A model generated the notes under the pieces. The model ran no database searches, was not told the DNA's origin, and saw only the letters and a program-made list of their open reading frames with translations. From Verrucomicrobiales bacterium (lineage in GTDB: Bacteria > Verrucomicrobiota > Verrucomicrobiia > Verrucomicrobiales > DEV007), in contig JAEUHH010000079.1 of assembly GCA_016795505.1 (NCBI GenBank), positions 1 through 64,000 on the forward strand: DNA of 64,000 bases, written 5' to 3'. The translations under genes and the position numbers were made by a program. Below, piece after piece: positions 17,384-25,228 of the stretch; the first letter of the stretch is position 1; every line of letters starts with the position of its first letter.

Positions 17384-18307
17384 ATGTCTGCCGCCGCCGA
17401 AGCCCCGCAGAAGTACACGAAGAAGGAACTGAGCGCCGACCACCCGACCTGGTGTCCGGGGTGCGGCGACTTCGCCGTGCTTGCCACCTTCTTCAAAGTC
17501 CTGGAGAAGCTCCAGATCCCCCATGAGCAGATCGTGACCATCGCCGGCATCGGTTGCTCGTCGCGCTTCCCCTATTTCGTCAACGGTCACGGCGTCCACT
17601 TCATCCACGGACGCGCCCTGCCGCTGGCCACCGGGGTGAGCCTGGCCCGGCCCGACCTGCATGTCTTCGCCTTCGGCGGAGACGGCGACGGCTACTCCAT
17701 CGGCGGCAATCACCTCGACCACGCGGCGCGGAAAAACATCAACCTCACCTACGTGGTGATGGACAACTTCGTTTACGGCCTGACCAAGAAGCAGACCTCG
17801 CCGACCTCGCCCCAGGGCTTCAAGTCGAAGACCGACCCCATCGGAGCCATCGACCAGCCCATCAATCCGATGCGCAAACTCGTCTCGAACGGCGCCACCT
17901 TCGTCGCCCGCACCCATGCCACTCAGGTGAAGCATATGTCCGAGATCTTCGAGCGCGCCATCCTGCATCCCGGCTTCAGCGTGGTAGAAGTGCTCTCCGA
18001 GTGCGTCATTTTCTATCCCGGTGCCTTCGATGCCGGCAATCCCCGCAAGGGCGGCGAGTTCGATGTGATCGACGAGAAGAAGTGGGACGACACTCCCGAG
18101 GATGAAGCCCGCCACGATGTCACCAGCAATGATGCCGCCTACGCTCTGGCTTCGCTCGATTTCCCCGGCAAGTTCGGTGTTTTCTACGAGGTCGATCGCC
18201 CCACCAAGAACCAGCTCGAGCAGCGCTGGATCGACAGCTCGCGCGAAAAGGTGAAAAATGCCTCCGCTCGCGACCTGATTCAGGAGCGCTTCGTCACGCT
18301 GCGCTGA
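17384..18307 (+). CDS. korB: 2-oxoacid:acceptor oxidoreductase, beta subunit
   Basis: A 307-residue thiamine-diphosphate-binding beta subunit. The start at 17384 gives MSAAAEAPQKYTKKELS; the open frame extends far upstream in the same phase but overlaps korA and is only a high-GC artefact. HPTWCPGCGDFAVLATFF near 25 supplies cysteines expected to bind the iron-sulfur cluster, GIGCSSRFPYFV follows, and FGGDGDGYSIGGNHLDHAARKNINLTYVVMDN is the thiamine-diphosphate and magnesium site. NFVYGLTKKQTSPTS is also conserved. It forms an operon with korA and is closed by a strong terminator at 18360-18412. Confidence 0.93.
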   Translation: MSAAAEAPQKYTKKELSADHPTWCPGCGDFAVLATFFKVLEKLQIPHEQIVTIAGIGCSSRFPYFVNGHGVHFIHGRALPLATGVSLARPDLHVFAFGGDGDGYSIGGNHLDHAARKNINLTYVVMDNFVYGLTKKQTSPTSPQGFKSKTDPIGAIDQPINPMRKLVSNGATFVARTHATQVKHMSEIFERAILHPGFSVVEVLSECVIFYPGAFDAGNPRKGGEFDVIDEKKWDDTPEDEARHDVTSNDAAYALASLDFPGKFGVFYEVDRPTKNQLEQRWIDSSREKVKNASARDLIQERFVTLR

Positions 18308-18359
18308 TCTCAGCACAGTGGTGGCTTTTGGTGTGCCGAATGCGAGAGCGCACCGCCAA

Positions 18360-18412
18360 GGCAGGAAAGGAAGGGGGCTGATCGCGCCCCTTTCCCTGAC
18401 CTGCCTTTTTTT
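18360..18412 (+). terminator. Rho-independent terminator of the korA-korB operon
   Basis: GGCAGG and GGAAGGGG on the left pair with CCCCTTTCC and CCTGCC on the right, followed directly by seven T residues (18406-18412). It is placed about 50 bases after the korB stop. Confidence 0.8.
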
Positions 18413-18589
18413 CGGGACCGGCTGCATCGCGCCGCGCTGTGTGCGGCTTGGGCGAGTCCGGCGGCTGGGCGTGGCGTCCGCTTTTTCCCTCCCAGGGTGA
18501 AATCCTCCGGAGATCGTTCTGCTCAAGCCTGTTGCGGCGAGCAGATCCCTCAAACGTCCGCAATCAGAGTGGCTTTTTGCAGATAATTA

Positions 18590-18617
18590 TTGACATTGAG
18601 TAGAAAATTCATAAATT
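18590..18617 (+). promoter_or_regulatory. Putative sigma-70-type promoter for the small secreted protein gene
   Basis: TTGACA at 18590-18595 and TAAATT at 18612-18617 are separated by 16 bases within a locally AT-rich stretch, about 40 bases before the start at 18656. It is one of few consensus-like promoters visible in the window. Confidence 0.5.
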
Positions 18618-18655
18618 TGGTAACAATTGGAACCGAACATCACTCCCTTTTGGCC

Positions 18656-19018
18656 ATGAAACACCGATGGAGATTGTCCCCCTCGAGGCTGCCTTTGATA
18701 GTGGCGGCAGCCTCACTGTGGATGGCTGTTCCCGGCCACACCCACCACGCCGAGAAGAATAAGTCGAAAAGTCAGTCGGCGAACACCAATAGCCACAGCG
18801 ACCACGGCGGGACAACAGGACCGGGACAGCCAGACCCGCAACTGATGGCCACGACCGCCACAGCACCCGCTGCTCCCACCGGCGGCGCCCTTGCCGCCAC
18901 CATCGCCGGTGATGCCGGCGGAACTTCCTCCCAATACGCTTACTACGCCGATCGCCTGGCCAACACTCTTGCCCAACTGACTCCCGCCCAGCGGGCTCGG
19001 GTCTTTGGCGGCCAGTGA
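18656..19018 (+). CDS. Small secreted protein, paralogue of the protein at 19521
   Basis: A 120-residue protein; start at 18656 (MKHRWRLSPSRLPLIVAAASLW) gives a clear signal peptide, whereas an upstream ATG at 18590 lies in the promoter. The middle is low-complexity (His, Ser, Asn, Gly, then Ala/Thr). The C-terminal 40 residues, AGDAGGTSSQYAYYADRLA followed by LTPAQRARVFGGQ, are closely related to the C-terminus of the protein at 19521-20000. No known domain recognised. The next gene, a pseudopilin, follows at once, suggesting that this protein is exported and works with it. Confidence 0.75.
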   Translation: MKHRWRLSPSRLPLIVAAASLWMAVPGHTHHAEKNKSKSQSANTNSHSDHGGTTGPGQPDPQLMATTATAPAAPTGGALAATIAGDAGGTSSQYAYYADRLANTLAQLTPAQRARVFGGQ

Positions 19019-19059
19019 TAGTGAACCGTGAACGAATGAACCGTGCCCCAATCTTTCTC

Positions 19060-19470
19060 ATGACCCATCCTATCCATCGCACCCATCGGGCGTTCAGCCT
19101 GGTAGAGATGCTGGTCGTCCTCGCCGTGATCGGCATCATGGCCATGTTCGCCATCCCGGCGATCAGTTCGGTCTCTGAAAACTCCAAAGACGCCAAGGCG
19201 CAGCGGAATGCCCAGAACATCGCCCAGGTCTCCTCCGCCCTCGACTCGCTCGGCATCGCCCATGTGCTCCCCGACTCGCTCGGCGGCGTGGAGGCCACCG
19301 CCCGGCTCCTGCGGGAGGGAGTCACCGTCGACCGCGGTGTCTTCAGTGGCGAGCAATTCATCATCGCCGCACTGACCAACGAGGAAATCCAATACGCGGC
19401 GCGCTATCTCTCCGTCGTTTACGACCTCAATCAGATCCGCCTGATCTACGCCGGTCCGAGTGTTTCCTGA
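19060..19470 (+). CDS. Type II/IV pseudopilin-like protein
   Basis: A protein of about 136 residues with a class III prepilin leader: THRAFSLVEMLVVLAVIG, with cleavage expected before Phe and the conserved Glu at position 5 of the mature form, followed by a single hydrophobic helix. The rest is a short globular domain (NIAQVSSALDSLGIAHVLPD). The start at 19060 gives an 11-residue leader; ATG at 19036 and a GTG at 19015 overlapping the previous stop are also possible. It is flanked by two related small secreted proteins, which suggests a three-gene unit, but no secretion ATPase or peptidase is in view. Confidence 0.82.
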   Translation: MTHPIHRTHRAFSLVEMLVVLAVIGIMAMFAIPAISSVSENSKDAKAQRNAQNIAQVSSALDSLGIAHVLPDSLGGVEATARLLREGVTVDRGVFSGEQFIIAALTNEEIQYAARYLSVVYDLNQIRLIYAGPSVS

Positions 19471-19520
19471 TCCCATTCGGTCCTCTCCACTTTTCCCCAC
19501 CTCCCACGCAATTTCCTCCC

Positions 19521-20000
19521 ATGATCTCCAAATCTCATCGCTGGCTGGCAACCTGGCTTTCGTTGCTGATGATCACAGCCACCCTCACGCCCCAGACAAC
19601 GTGGGCTGCGGGTAATGGTAGCAATTCGACCTCCTCGTTCTGGGAATCGTTCCTCAACGCCCTGCAGGACTGGATGTCGAGCCGGGATTCCGGCTCTGGA
19701 AGCGATACTGAGGCAGCAGCACCCACCGACTCCGGGAATACCACGACGAATTCGGGCGACACCACCGCAAACAGCACGACAGCGGCGGCGAATACCACGG
19801 CGAATACCACGGCGAATACCACGGCGAATACCACGGCGACCACGGCCTCGAATACCGTTCAACCGACCGCTCTCGCGGCCCGCATCGCCAGCGACGCTGG
19901 CGGCAATGCCAATCAGTATGCCTTCTACGCGGAGAAACTCTCCGAGACGCTGAACAAGCTCACGCCCGCCCAGCGCGCCCGTGTCTTCAGCGGCAAGTGA
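19521..20000 (+). CDS. Small secreted protein with Ala-Asn-Thr-Thr repeats, paralogue of 18656
   Basis: A 159-residue protein with a signal peptide (MISKSHRWLATWLSLLMITA, cleavage near WAAG at about 33). The central region is rich in Ser/Thr/Asn/Ala and contains an ANTT repeat encoded by perfect 12-bp tandem units at 19791-19838. The C-terminus, ASDAGGNANQYAFYAEKLS followed by LTPAQRARVFSGK, matches the protein at 18656 almost residue for residue, so the two are paralogues with different linkers. Function unknown; a structured C-terminal tag anchored by a flexible linker is the simplest reading. Confidence 0.78.
   Translation: MISKSHRWLATWLSLLMITATLTPQTTWAAGNGSNSTSSFWESFLNALQDWMSSRDSGSGSDTEAAAPTDSGNTTTNSGDTTANSTTAAANTTANTTANTTANTTATTASNTVQPTALAARIASDAGGNANQYAFYAEKLSETLNKLTPAQRARVFSGK
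19791..19838 (+). repeat. 12-bp tandem repeat, four perfect units
   Basis: AATACCACGGCG repeats perfectly four times (19791, 19803, 19815, 19827), coding NTTA per unit. Perfect identity suggests recent slippage; because the unit is a multiple of three, copy-number change alters linker length without frameshift. Confidence 0.85.
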
Positions 20001-20030
20001 CGCCCCCTCCACTGTCGGCCAGGGACTCTC

Positions 20031-22475
20031 TCACTCGTAGAGCAACTGCGCCGTCACGGAACCCGCCGCATCGGTCCGAAAGCGGATCCAATAGGCCTGG
20101 AATGACTCGGGAAAGGTCTCCGCGACCGCTTCGCCGGCTTTCACGGGCCACTGGCGCCAGGTCTGCCAATCGCCCATGCCGGAGAGATCGATCTCGGCGG
20201 TGATTGTCATTGGCTCGGAGGCTTTCAGGGTCAGTGATTTTCGATCATAGCCGGTCATCAGATACGGGTCCGAGAGATCGCCGGCTTTGACCGGGGTATC
20301 CAGCCAGGGGCCGCCCCGACCGACAGGCTTGCCGAGTTCCCAGATGTCATCGATCGCCCCCACCCAGAGCCCGGTCCGGCCGTCGGTGCTGCGAATGATG
20401 TGCCGACTCTCACCCGCGTCCGCGAGGTCGATCCCCGAGACCACGAACAGCCCGCGGTAACTGCAATAATCTGAAATCCGCCGCCCATGAGTCGCCACCG
20501 GCCGCACCCGGCGGAATCCCGCTGCGTTCTCCGCCGGCAACTCGAAGAACGTGCCGTGGCAGTTGAACAAATCCCGCTCCGTCGCCACCTCCCGGCAGAG
20601 CCGCTCCCAGCCGAGCGGACCGGCGGCATCGAACGACGCATCACCGCCCCGCGGCAGCCGGAAGCGGCGCCCCGCATCGTCCACATAGATCACCGAGGCG
20701 GCATCCAACTCGATCACCCCCTCGCGACTCGGGATCGCGGCATGCTCACGAGTCCAGGCCAGCGCCGTGGCATCGGTCACCGGTCGCAGGGTCAGTTTTT
20801 CATCCATCTCATAGAGCCCGAGATCGCCGTCGGGGCCATGGGCGGCGAAATGCAGCGTCCGCTTGTTCTCGCCGCGCGCCCGCACGATGCCGCCGGTCAC
20901 AGCCGTGGCTCCAGGCTTGGCCATGCCGGCGAATGTCTCCGCCTCCACCCCGGCTTTCCGCTTATCCGGGCCGGCACTGGTGAACCACGCCGTCGCCTCC
21001 TTCGCCTCGCCGGACAAGGCCGTGAGCCGCACCCAAACGCCCGACTCTCCATCGGAAAACGCCTCCCACCGATAGCCGCCCGCGGCCACCTCGACCTCAC
21101 GCAGCGTTTCCCAGGTTCCTGCGCCATCGCGGTCCACTTCGATCCGGAAGGTCACCGGAACCGCCGACCGGTGCGCCAGGTGCAGCGCGCGCCGCTGAAA
21201 ACCGGCGAACAGATACGGGTCCGACACCCCGCCGGCCGCCACCGTGTCCCCCAGCCACACCGCGCCGCGCCCGATCACCGGTCCGATGTGGTCGAGGCGC
21301 TCAGGATCGACAAACCACAGATTCGACTGCGATTGCGGCTGGGCGATCTCGCCCTTGGCTTTGCGCTTGTTGAGAAACTCGTTTTTCGCCGTGTCATCGC
21401 AGCCGAAGACCACCCGGTCGCCCCAGCGGCAAAAATCGCCCACCACCTTGAGGTAGGTCGAGCGCGGCGCGATTCCCGACGTGTTCGCCGCCGAAAACGT
21501 GCGGGGAAAGCGCCACAGCATCCCGTGCATCGTCATCAGCAGGTCGTCGTCAGGTTCCCCGCCGATCTCACGAATCCGCGGCCACTCGGTATTCCAACCG
21601 TGGGCCCCATCATAGCTGTGGCTGGCTTTGGGCAGGCGGAAGCGATGCCATTTGCCACCATCCAGCAGCATCAGGATCAGCGATCGCGCGTCCCAGCCGA
21701 CCGACCAGACCGGATCGGTCTCCGGATGCTCGTTTCCGTAAATCCCGCCCGGCCCGGTGACTTCAGTGAACTGATGCCGCAGCACCACGGACCAGTCCGG
21801 CGACCGGCCGTCCCACTCCGCCAGCACACCCGAGGGCACGAAGGGATTCCGCAACGCCTCCGGACCGTGCTCGCCGTTGTTCGCGTAGATGAGGCGGCCC
21901 TGCCCCGAGTAGAGTCCTTTCCCGTGGTAGCCCGGCAGCCCGGCTTTCGGCTGGCCGTCGCGGATCTGCTCGTCGTGGTAGAGCGTCGTCACCTCCAAGG
22001 TCCTCACATCCACCTCGTAGAAGCCCTCCTCCATCGTCGCGTGATAAATCTTGCCCGCCGGATCGGTGAGGTGCCGCGCCGTGCCCGTGATGCGGCCATA
22101 CATCCGGCTGGGCGGGATCGTTCGCACCTGCCGATCGGCGTCGATCACGTAGGGGCCGATGAAAAGCTGGTTCGACTCCCGGTGGATCAGGCGATTGGCC
22201 GGAGTGCCGCCGACGCTTTCGGGCCGGATGGTCAGATTCAGTGCCGCATCGATTTCGTAGAGCTTGTCGCTCGATCCCTTCGGTTGATGCGGCGCGTAGG
22301 TGATGACCCACAGCCGGTCCGCCCACGGCACCACCGCGCCGGTGCCGCACTCGCCTTCGTTGTTGAAGTAAGCCAGATGCGGGTAGATGCCGCTCCACGC
22401 CTCGCCCGCCCGCAGACCGGGCGTCATCGCCCAGCCAGCCAGCAAAGCCCATCCCAGGGTGCCAAGGGTTTTCAT
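20031..22475 (-). CDS. Large secreted protein of unknown function
   Basis: A protein of about 814 residues. The start at 22475 gives the signal peptide MKTLGTLGWALLAGWAMTPG (cleavage near RAGEA at about 24); an upstream ATG at 22562 would hide it. The body contains repeated blocks ending in DPYLFAGFQRRALHL and DPYLMTGYDRKSLTL, each next to a GRGAVWLGDT or GRGGPWLDTP segment and a W-rich strand, so it appears to have at least two related modules, possibly beta-propeller-like followed by a beta-sandwich. I do not recognise the family. It converges on the small secreted protein gene with 30 bases between the stops. Confidence 0.75.
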   Translation of the reverse strand: MKTLGTLGWALLAGWAMTPGLRAGEAWSGIYPHLAYFNNEGECGTGAVVPWADRLWVITYAPHQPKGSSDKLYEIDAALNLTIRPESVGGTPANRLIHRESNQLFIGPYVIDADRQVRTIPPSRMYGRITGTARHLTDPAGKIYHATMEEGFYEVDVRTLEVTTLYHDEQIRDGQPKAGLPGYHGKGLYSGQGRLIYANNGEHGPEALRNPFVPSGVLAEWDGRSPDWSVVLRHQFTEVTGPGGIYGNEHPETDPVWSVGWDARSLILMLLDGGKWHRFRLPKASHSYDGAHGWNTEWPRIREIGGEPDDDLLMTMHGMLWRFPRTFSAANTSGIAPRSTYLKVVGDFCRWGDRVVFGCDDTAKNEFLNKRKAKGEIAQPQSQSNLWFVDPERLDHIGPVIGRGAVWLGDTVAAGGVSDPYLFAGFQRRALHLAHRSAVPVTFRIEVDRDGAGTWETLREVEVAAGGYRWEAFSDGESGVWVRLTALSGEAKEATAWFTSAGPDKRKAGVEAETFAGMAKPGATAVTGGIVRARGENKRTLHFAAHGPDGDLGLYEMDEKLTLRPVTDATALAWTREHAAIPSREGVIELDAASVIYVDDAGRRFRLPRGGDASFDAAGPLGWERLCREVATERDLFNCHGTFFELPAENAAGFRRVRPVATHGRRISDYCSYRGLFVVSGIDLADAGESRHIIRSTDGRTGLWVGAIDDIWELGKPVGRGGPWLDTPVKAGDLSDPYLMTGYDRKSLTLKASEPMTITAEIDLSGMGDWQTWRQWPVKAGEAVAETFPESFQAYWIRFRTDAAGSVTAQLLYE

Positions 22476-22602
22476 GCCGGCAATCCTAGCGGGCGTCGCC
22501 GCCTTGCAAAGCCGTTTTTGACGGCGCGGGATTCCGATCAGAGCCGAAAAGCAATGAATCAAGGAAGGCGAACGCCTTGAGTGAGGTGAAACGCATGTCC
22601 TG

Positions 22603-22723
22603 AAACGCAGAGGCGCAAAAGGGCAGAGGGCCGCGGAGATGATTGAAATCTCCCGAGCTGATGAGAGCGATCGGTGGGGATGAAATTCTCAGCGTCCCTC
22701 TGCTCCTCTGCGACTCTGCGTTG
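22603..22723. repeat. Long imperfect inverted repeat between divergent genes
   Basis: Arms of 32 bases at 22603-22634 and 22692-22723 (built on ACGCAGAG...GCAGAGGG and CCCTCTGC...CTCTGCGT) are inverted copies with about eight mismatches and a loop of 57 bases. It lies in the gap between two divergently transcribed secreted-protein genes (22476-22961), with element copy d right after it. Confidence 0.6.
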
Positions 22724-22770
22724 AACTCACCGGTCCGATCGCCCGACGCGCGCGCTCATTCCGTGGCATT

Positions 22771-22815
22771 CCGATCAGACCCTGTTGTCTCTCCGATCAG
22801 ACCCTGTTGCATCGG
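22771..22815 (+). repeat. Dispersed paired CCCTGTTG element, copy d (intergenic)
   Basis: Two direct half-units: CCGAT followed by CAGACCCTGTTG, then TCTCT, then CCGAT followed by CAGACCCTGTTGC and ATCGG. This is the cleanest copy and defines the half-unit CCGAT / CAGACCCTGTTGC / ATCGG. Confidence 0.7.
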
Positions 22816-22961
22816 AAAGCGCCCGCTATCCGCCGGGCATTGAAACGAATTATTCACGTGCGAAAGACGCGACCGGGCGCTTCCCTGCGGCGAGGTTCGC
22901 AATCGACGCAGAGCGCCGGGCCTTTGTCCGAGATAGAATCCATTTGGATGCCACCCTTTTC

Positions 22962-25160
22962 ATGATTGCCCGTTTCCAGCCCATCCTGATGGCCTTCCTC
23001 CTGCTCGGCGGCGGCGGACTGGCTAAGGCACAGGAGCCCTTTGCCACCGACATCGTCCCGACCTTTTCCTACGAGGAGCAATACACCGAGGGACTCAGGA
23101 CGGTGGATGGCGAAACGATCGAGCAACTCCAAAATACGATCCGGATCGATCAGGTGAGGCTGTCGCTGGCCGGAGTGGACATCGGCAGTTTCACCGCCGC
23201 GACGCCGTATTCGATTGAGATGGGCGACCTGACGCTCGCAGGCGTGCTTGGCGACGATCCGACCTTTGCGCCGGGTAAACGGACCGCCACCATCGCCATC
23301 ATGGGCTCGAATTGGCTGACCGGCGCCGCCGAGAAGGTAGGCGACCTGATTTTCACGTGGAGCGAGGCCGAACTGAACTTCACGGTCAACATCGAAGCCG
23401 TCGAGGAGGCCTTTACGAACACTTTTTCCCCGCTGGCCTGGTATTTCTGGGATTGGGAAGACGATGCGATCGAGGAGGAGATGGATTTGATCGTTCGCTT
23501 CGGCAATCGCACTCTGGAGGATCGCAAAATCTACGCCTCGGGCACGGCCAGCTATGCGGAGGTCGTGACGCTGGAGGATGCCTGGGATCTGTCGCGGGTG
23601 CGGCTGACTGGCGCGATCGATTCCCGCAGTCCGACCGTCACCATCCAGACGCCGACCGTCCTGAGCGCCGTTTACACGCCCACCACCACGATTTCCGGCA
23701 CGGCGGCCGATAATGCTTCGGGCATCGCCCAGGTGCTGGTCCAGGTGAATGGCGGCCCGTGGCAGGTCGCGTCGGGATTCGAAATCTGGTCCGTGACGAC
23801 TCCTCCGCTCAAACTCGGCCGCAATGTGGTGCGGGCCAAAGCCATCGACGAGGTGGGGCTGGAGTCGATCATCGACTCGCGGACGTTCATTTACTCCCGG
23901 CAGCCGCCGCTCCAGGTGTCCGTGAATGGGTCGGGCGTGGTCTCGAAGGGATTTTTGGGCATCACCTATCGCAAGATCGGCTCCGTCGTGAGCGTGGCGG
24001 CGGCTCCGGCTCTGGGGCACCGGTTCACGGGGTGGACGGGTGATTTCACCTCGGCCGATCCGCGGATCACGTTTGTCATGCCCTCGGCGCCGGTCGCGAT
24101 TCAGGCTCAGTTCGTCCCCGGTCCCTATGTCCAGACCACCGGCTGGTATGCCGGGGGATTCCTCTCCGGCACCACTGGTTGGCGGGCTGGCGGCTCTGCC
24201 CTGCTCGCCGTGAATCCCGCGGGCGCGCTCAGTGGTAAGATTTTTATCGGTGGCAAGGGCTACGGGTTTAAAGGGGCTTTTGACGAGACGGGGCGATTCG
24301 AAAAGGTCCTCGCGCTCGCCACGCCCAAGAGTCCGCGGATCACGCTGCTTCTTCAGGTCGATACGGCCCAGTTCGGCGGTGCCATTGCCGGGAGCGTGGA
24401 TATCGACGGGCAGGTGGTGCCGTTCACGCTGGGTCAGTCGAAATGGGACGCCAAGCTCAGGCCCGCGCCGCAGGCGGGCACCTACACGCTGGTGCTGCCG
24501 CCGGAGGTGCCCTCGCCCGGCAATGCGCCCGAGGGAGATGGCTTTGGCCTGATCCGGGTGGGGCTGAATGGCCTGGCCAGCGGGGTGATTTATTTGCCGG
24601 ATGGCAGCAAAGTGGCCGTGCAGAGCTTCGTCAGCGATCGCGGGGAATTGCCGCTCGCGGGCCGGGTGGCGGGCAAGTTGGCTGCCGTGTCGGGCCTGAT
24701 GACTTTTGCGGACATCCCCGGCGCCACCGATTTGCATGGCCCACTGCTCTGGCAAAAGGACCCCATGATACGAGAGCTTGCCTATCCCGACGGATTTCTG
24801 ACCACTCTGCCTGTGGCTGGATCGAAATTCGTCCGACCGTTGACCGTGCCCGACTTTTTCCCGGGAGGCTCGGCAGCGCCGGTCGTGACCATCGGAGCCG
24901 GTCCACTGGATGCGACCCGCCTGGTGAAGACGCTCTCCGTCAGTCCCCGTGGAGTGGTCACGGTCGTCGATCCCGGAGCGGACCAGTTGCAGGTGAAATA
25001 TCTTTTCAGCCAGGGCTTGTTCACGGGCAGTTTCCGGGATCCGGCTTCCGGCGCGCTTCGCCGGTTCACGGGTGCCTTGCTGCAAAAGCAGAATCTCGCG
25101 GGCGGCTATTTTTTTGGGAATGGCGAGACCGGCTTTGTGCGAATCGATGCGCGGCCCTGA
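22962..25160 (+). CDS. Secreted protein with Ig-like and InlB B-repeat-like domains
   Basis: A protein of about 732 residues. The start at 22962 gives a signal peptide (MIARFQPILMAFLLLGGGGLAKAQ); an earlier ATG at 22785 would start inside element d. After a beta-rich N-terminal part (about 25-225), an Ig-like module (TVLSAVYTPTTTISGTAADNASG near 230, WQVASGFEIW, NVVRAKAIDEVG) is followed by an InlB B-repeat-like module (KIGSVVSVAAAPALGHRFTGWTGDF near 345, ending in FVMPSAPVAIQAQF). The C-terminal third consists of repeated beta segments (ASGVIYLPDGSKVAVQSF). Likely cell-surface or exported; no enzymatic motif seen. A phosphoesterase gene follows on the same strand. Confidence 0.82.
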   Translation: MIARFQPILMAFLLLGGGGLAKAQEPFATDIVPTFSYEEQYTEGLRTVDGETIEQLQNTIRIDQVRLSLAGVDIGSFTAATPYSIEMGDLTLAGVLGDDPTFAPGKRTATIAIMGSNWLTGAAEKVGDLIFTWSEAELNFTVNIEAVEEAFTNTFSPLAWYFWDWEDDAIEEEMDLIVRFGNRTLEDRKIYASGTASYAEVVTLEDAWDLSRVRLTGAIDSRSPTVTIQTPTVLSAVYTPTTTISGTAADNASGIAQVLVQVNGGPWQVASGFEIWSVTTPPLKLGRNVVRAKAIDEVGLESIIDSRTFIYSRQPPLQVSVNGSGVVSKGFLGITYRKIGSVVSVAAAPALGHRFTGWTGDFTSADPRITFVMPSAPVAIQAQFVPGPYVQTTGWYAGGFLSGTTGWRAGGSALLAVNPAGALSGKIFIGGKGYGFKGAFDETGRFEKVLALATPKSPRITLLLQVDTAQFGGAIAGSVDIDGQVVPFTLGQSKWDAKLRPAPQAGTYTLVLPPEVPSPGNAPEGDGFGLIRVGLNGLASGVIYLPDGSKVAVQSFVSDRGELPLAGRVAGKLAAVSGLMTFADIPGATDLHGPLLWQKDPMIRELAYPDGFLTTLPVAGSKFVRPLTVPDFFPGGSAAPVVTIGAGPLDATRLVKTLSVSPRGVVTVVDPGADQLQVKYLFSQGLFTGSFRDPASGALRRFTGALLQKQNLAGGYFFGNGETGFVRIDARP

Positions 25161-25228
25161 GCGGGCGCGGATCGGCCATGAATGGCGGCTTGCCAGCGGG
25201 GCAATCTCCGGGCAGAACTGCGGGCATC

